Source: Streptomyces sp. NBC_00078 | GTDB taxonomy: Bacteria > Actinomycetota > Actinomycetes > Streptomycetales > Streptomycetaceae | Direction: 5' to 3' | NCBI RefSeq assembly: GCF_026343335.1 | Contig: NZ_JAPELX010000001.1 | Span: 8,680,001-8,744,000 of the forward strand | DNA: 64,000 nucleotides | In this document: positions 61,884-64,000 of the stretch, in pieces | Numbering within the stretch: the first letter of the stretch is position 1 | Layout of the letters: each line of letters starts with the position of its first letter | The notes under the pieces: model-generated | Told to the model about the DNA's origin: nothing | Databases searched by the model: none | Seen by the model: the letters and a program-made list of their open reading frames with translations, nothing else | Translations under genes and position numbers: made by a program

Positions 61884-62498
61884 ATGCGGGTCACCAAGGC
61901 ACAGGCGAAGCAGAACCGTGCGCACATCGTCGCGACGGCCGGCAGGCTGTTCCGCGAGCGCGGCTATGATGGTGTCGGCGTGGCGGACCTGATGGCAGCC
62001 GCCGGGTTCACCCATGGCGGGTTCTACAAGCACTTCGGCTCCAAGGCCGACCTCATGGCCGAGGTGTCCGCGAACGCGCTCTCACAGACCGCGGCACAGG
62101 CAGAGGGCCGGGACGCCACCCAGTTCGTCGAGCGCTACGTCACGCGGGAGCATCGCGACGGCCGCGGTGACGGCTGCACCATCGCCGCCCTCAGCGGCGA
62201 CGCCGCACGTCAACCGGGGGACATCCGGAAGGAGTTCGAGGCAGGGATCGAAAACCTGCTGACGGCTCTCCAGGTCGCCCCCCAAGGGGACACGCTCGGG
62301 GATGCGGACGGGCGCGCGGCCCGCACCACGATGATCGACATGCTCGCCCATTCGGTCGGCGCGATCGTGTTGTCGCGGGCATGCCCGGACGATTCTCCGT
62401 TGGCGGACGAAATCCTCGATGTCTGCCGCAAGGAAATTCTCGCGTCACTGGCACACGGCAACAGCGACCAGCCGGCGGCAAGGAGCCCAGAAGCCTGA
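61884..62498 (+). CDS. TetR-family repressor
   Basis: A 204-residue regulator. The DNA-binding domain has NRAHIVATAGRLFRERGYDG, VGVADLMAAAGFTHGGFYKH and FGSKADLMAEV. GGFYKHFGSK is typical of the YxaF/LmrA-like group, which senses small electrophiles, flavonoids or quinones. ATG at 61884 follows AGGGCGG. It probably represses itself and the divergent hydrolase through the two palindromes at 61775-61824. Confidence 0.92.
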   Translation: MRVTKAQAKQNRAHIVATAGRLFRERGYDGVGVADLMAAAGFTHGGFYKHFGSKADLMAEVSANALSQTAAQAEGRDATQFVERYVTREHRDGRGDGCTIAALSGDAARQPGDIRKEFEAGIENLLTALQVAPQGDTLGDADGRAARTTMIDMLAHSVGAIVLSRACPDDSPLADEILDVCRKEILASLAHGNSDQPAARSPEA

Positions 62499-62589
62499 CC
62501 GCAGCCGATCGACGCAAGCCCACGACGGGTGGCGCCGCCAGATGGCGGAACATGGCCGGGAGCTCATGGATGAGGCACTTTCCAGGCCC

Positions 62590-63596
62590 CGCCGTGTACC
62601 GGAAGGTGTTGCGGATCAGGTGGATGATGCAGGTCTGCACCACTGCCTGCGGGAAGACCGCCTCGACCGAGTCCGGCAGGCCCTTGAGGCCGTCGCAGAC
62701 CACAAAGAAGACGTCGGCCACGCCGCGGTTCTTCAGCTCGGCGAGCACGCTCATCCAGAACTTCGCGGTCTCCCCGCCGCCGGTGCCGGCCCACAGGCCG
62801 AGCACGTCCTTGTGCCCGGCCAGGTCGACTCCGATCGCGGCGTAGACCGGCCGGTTGTCGACCTGCCCGTCGCGACCTTTGACGTAGATCGCGTCGACGA
62901 AGATCGCCGCGTAGACCTTCTCCAGCGGCCGGGCGGACCACTCGGCCATCTCCGCCACGACCGTGTCGGTGATCCGGCTGATGGTGTCCTTCGACACCGA
63001 GGCGCCGTAGATCTCCTCGAAGTGGGCGCTGATCTCCCCGGTGGTCAGGCCCTTGGCGTACAGCGAGAGCACGATCGTGTCGACATCCCCGGACCGGCGC
63101 TGCCACTCCTTCACAATCGCCGGGTCGAAGCTCCCGGCCCGGTCATGGGGCACCTCGATCTCCACCGGACCGCAGTTGTCGGTCAGCACCGTCTTGGTCC
63201 GAGTGCCGTTGCGGGAGTTGCCCGAGCCCCGACCAGCCGCGTCGTGCCGGTCGTAGCCAAGGTGGTCGGTCATCTCCTCGTCCAGCGCGGTCTCGATCAC
63301 CGTCTTGGTCAACGCCTTGAGCAGCCCTCCCGGACCGGTCAACGCGGTCCCTCGCTCACGGGCCGAGCGCACGAGCTCCCGGGCTACCTCCAGCTCCTCG
63401 GCCGACGGCCGGGTAAACGCCTTTGGGAGCTGCCCGTCGTCGCCAGTGGCGTGGTGCTCGTTCTCCTTCTGCGGCGCCTCGGCCGCCTTCGCCGATGCAG
63501 ACATGTCCTGCATGTTCTCGGTCATCACTGACCCTTCCCCGCCAACCAATCACGTCGGCGTGTCGGGCCACTTACACCGAAATTCCGACAGTCCCC
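62590..63596 (-). mobile_element. 3'-truncated IS256-family element
   Basis: The outer end is at 63596, reading inward GGGGACTGTCGGAATTTCGG then TGTAAGTGG, typical of IS256 termini. The transposase begins at 63525 (MTENMQDMSASAK, GGAAGGG upstream). It carries GGLLKALTKTVIETALDEEM, IYVKGRDGQVDNRPVYAAIG (first Asp region) and VVCDGLKGLPDSVEAVFPQA (second Asp), and similarity ends at IIHLIRNTFRYTA near 62595. The last quarter with the catalytic Glu is lost, so it cannot move by itself. The remaining bases 62499-62589 to the TetR stop are unassigned. Confidence 0.87.
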
Positions 63597-63601
63597 AGGG
63601 A

Positions 63602-63928
63602 TCAGCCTTCTGGCTCTTCTTCGAGGTTGATGGTTTCGGGCCACTTGAGTGGTTGCTGGTCGGCGTCTAGGAGTGCCTGCGTCATGACTGCCCGGGCACG
63701 GTCGTGGGCCCGGATGTTGCCGGCCGCTGCGGCGCGGGCTCGGCGATGGTCTGGCCGTTGTCGGTGAGGTCGACGTTGACGGGGAGTCCGCCGGGGAGTG
63801 CCATGCCGGTCACGAGGGTTGGGGATGGCGAGGTCGGAGATGAAGCGAGCGATGCCGTCGAGCTCGGGCCCGATTGCGACCCATGTCCCGTCGGGTCGAC
63901 GGACGAGGAGCGCGGGGGAGAACTCCAT
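63602..63928 (-). pseudogene. Small protein gene with two apparent frame changes
   Basis: The open frame of 108 codons starts MEFSPALLVRRPDGTWVAIG and ends LKWPETINLEEEPEG. Its middle (PRDRHGTPRRTPRQRRPHRQ) looks like a wrong frame. The neighbouring frame there reads LVTGMALPGGLPVNVDLTDN then GQTIAE. So either two compensating shifts occurred or the middle really is a basic linker. The product is not recognised. It adjoins the IS256 end by five bases. The last 72 bases of the window show no further gene. Confidence 0.5.
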
Positions 63929-64000
63929 TCCGCTAAAGCAGGCGTTCAATGGCTTCGCCGGCGAGCTGATCAGCCCAGATTGCGGCACGCGATAGCGTCC

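Overview
The window looks like Streptomyces chromosomal DNA, probably accessory or chromosome-arm DNA. It is very GC-rich, has many GTG starts with GGAGG-type ribosome binding sites, and its families are typical of the genus: DHA2 exporters, SpoIIE/ANTAR/STAS signalling proteins, secreted GH5/GH64/PL7 enzymes and DoxX proteins. No rRNA, tRNA, CRISPR array or antibiotic gene cluster was seen.

Layout. 0-9.7 kb: a DHA2 exporter coupled to a hemerythrin; a DNA-repair pair (Ogt plus a PF09859-type oxygenase); a divergent RHH/Fic-like toxin-antitoxin pair with a palindromic operator and a terminator; a fusion of ECF-sigma-like, zinc-finger, transmembrane and ricin-lectin parts; a hydroxyacid dehydrogenase/lactate monooxygenase pair; and a secreted NLP protein. 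9.8-22.3 kb: an ATP-dependent ligase, an orphan response regulator beside a gutted histidine kinase, a DoxX/peroxiredoxin pair, a PAS-GAF-PP2C-ATPase regulator, a cupin, a TauD dioxygenase, a luciferase-like monooxygenase, a metallophosphoesterase and an MHYT protein. 22.3-36.6 kb: secreted GH5-lectin and GH64 glucanases (the latter behind a LacI-type operator), a dienelactone hydrolase, Sua5-like and FBP-domain proteins, a TetR/SGNH pair with an AT-rich operator, a PucR regulator, hydrolases and a second hemerythrin. 36.7-42.9 kb: an IS1634-like element in a decayed nitronate monooxygenase, several gene remnants, an alginate lyase lacking a proper signal peptide, and a TIGR01777 epimerase behind an 18-bp palindrome.

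43.2-51.4 kb is a signalling island. Reading leftward there is a STAS protein, a 1424-residue soluble hybrid kinase with seven tandem HAMP units (layout like fungal Nik1), and an ANTAR-GAF-PAS-PP2C phosphatase. An RsbW-like ATPase is divergent to the STAS gene. Together they suggest a stress-responsive partner-switching circuit (inference).

51.4-64 kb is a mobile-element graveyard. A decayed exporter/TetR region and the C-terminal three-fifths of an NAD-dependent DNA ligase abut a Tn554-like trio (two tyrosine recombinases plus a small coiled-coil protein). The second recombinase is split by an IS1182-family element with 19-bp perfect inverted repeats and a 6-bp target duplication, so removing the IS restores one continuous frame. 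Fragments of IS30, IS3, IS5 and IS256 follow, around an intact alpha/beta hydrolase and TetR pair with two 16-bp palindromic operators.

At least fifteen broken genes (frameshifts, internal deletions, fused ends) show strong decay across the window.
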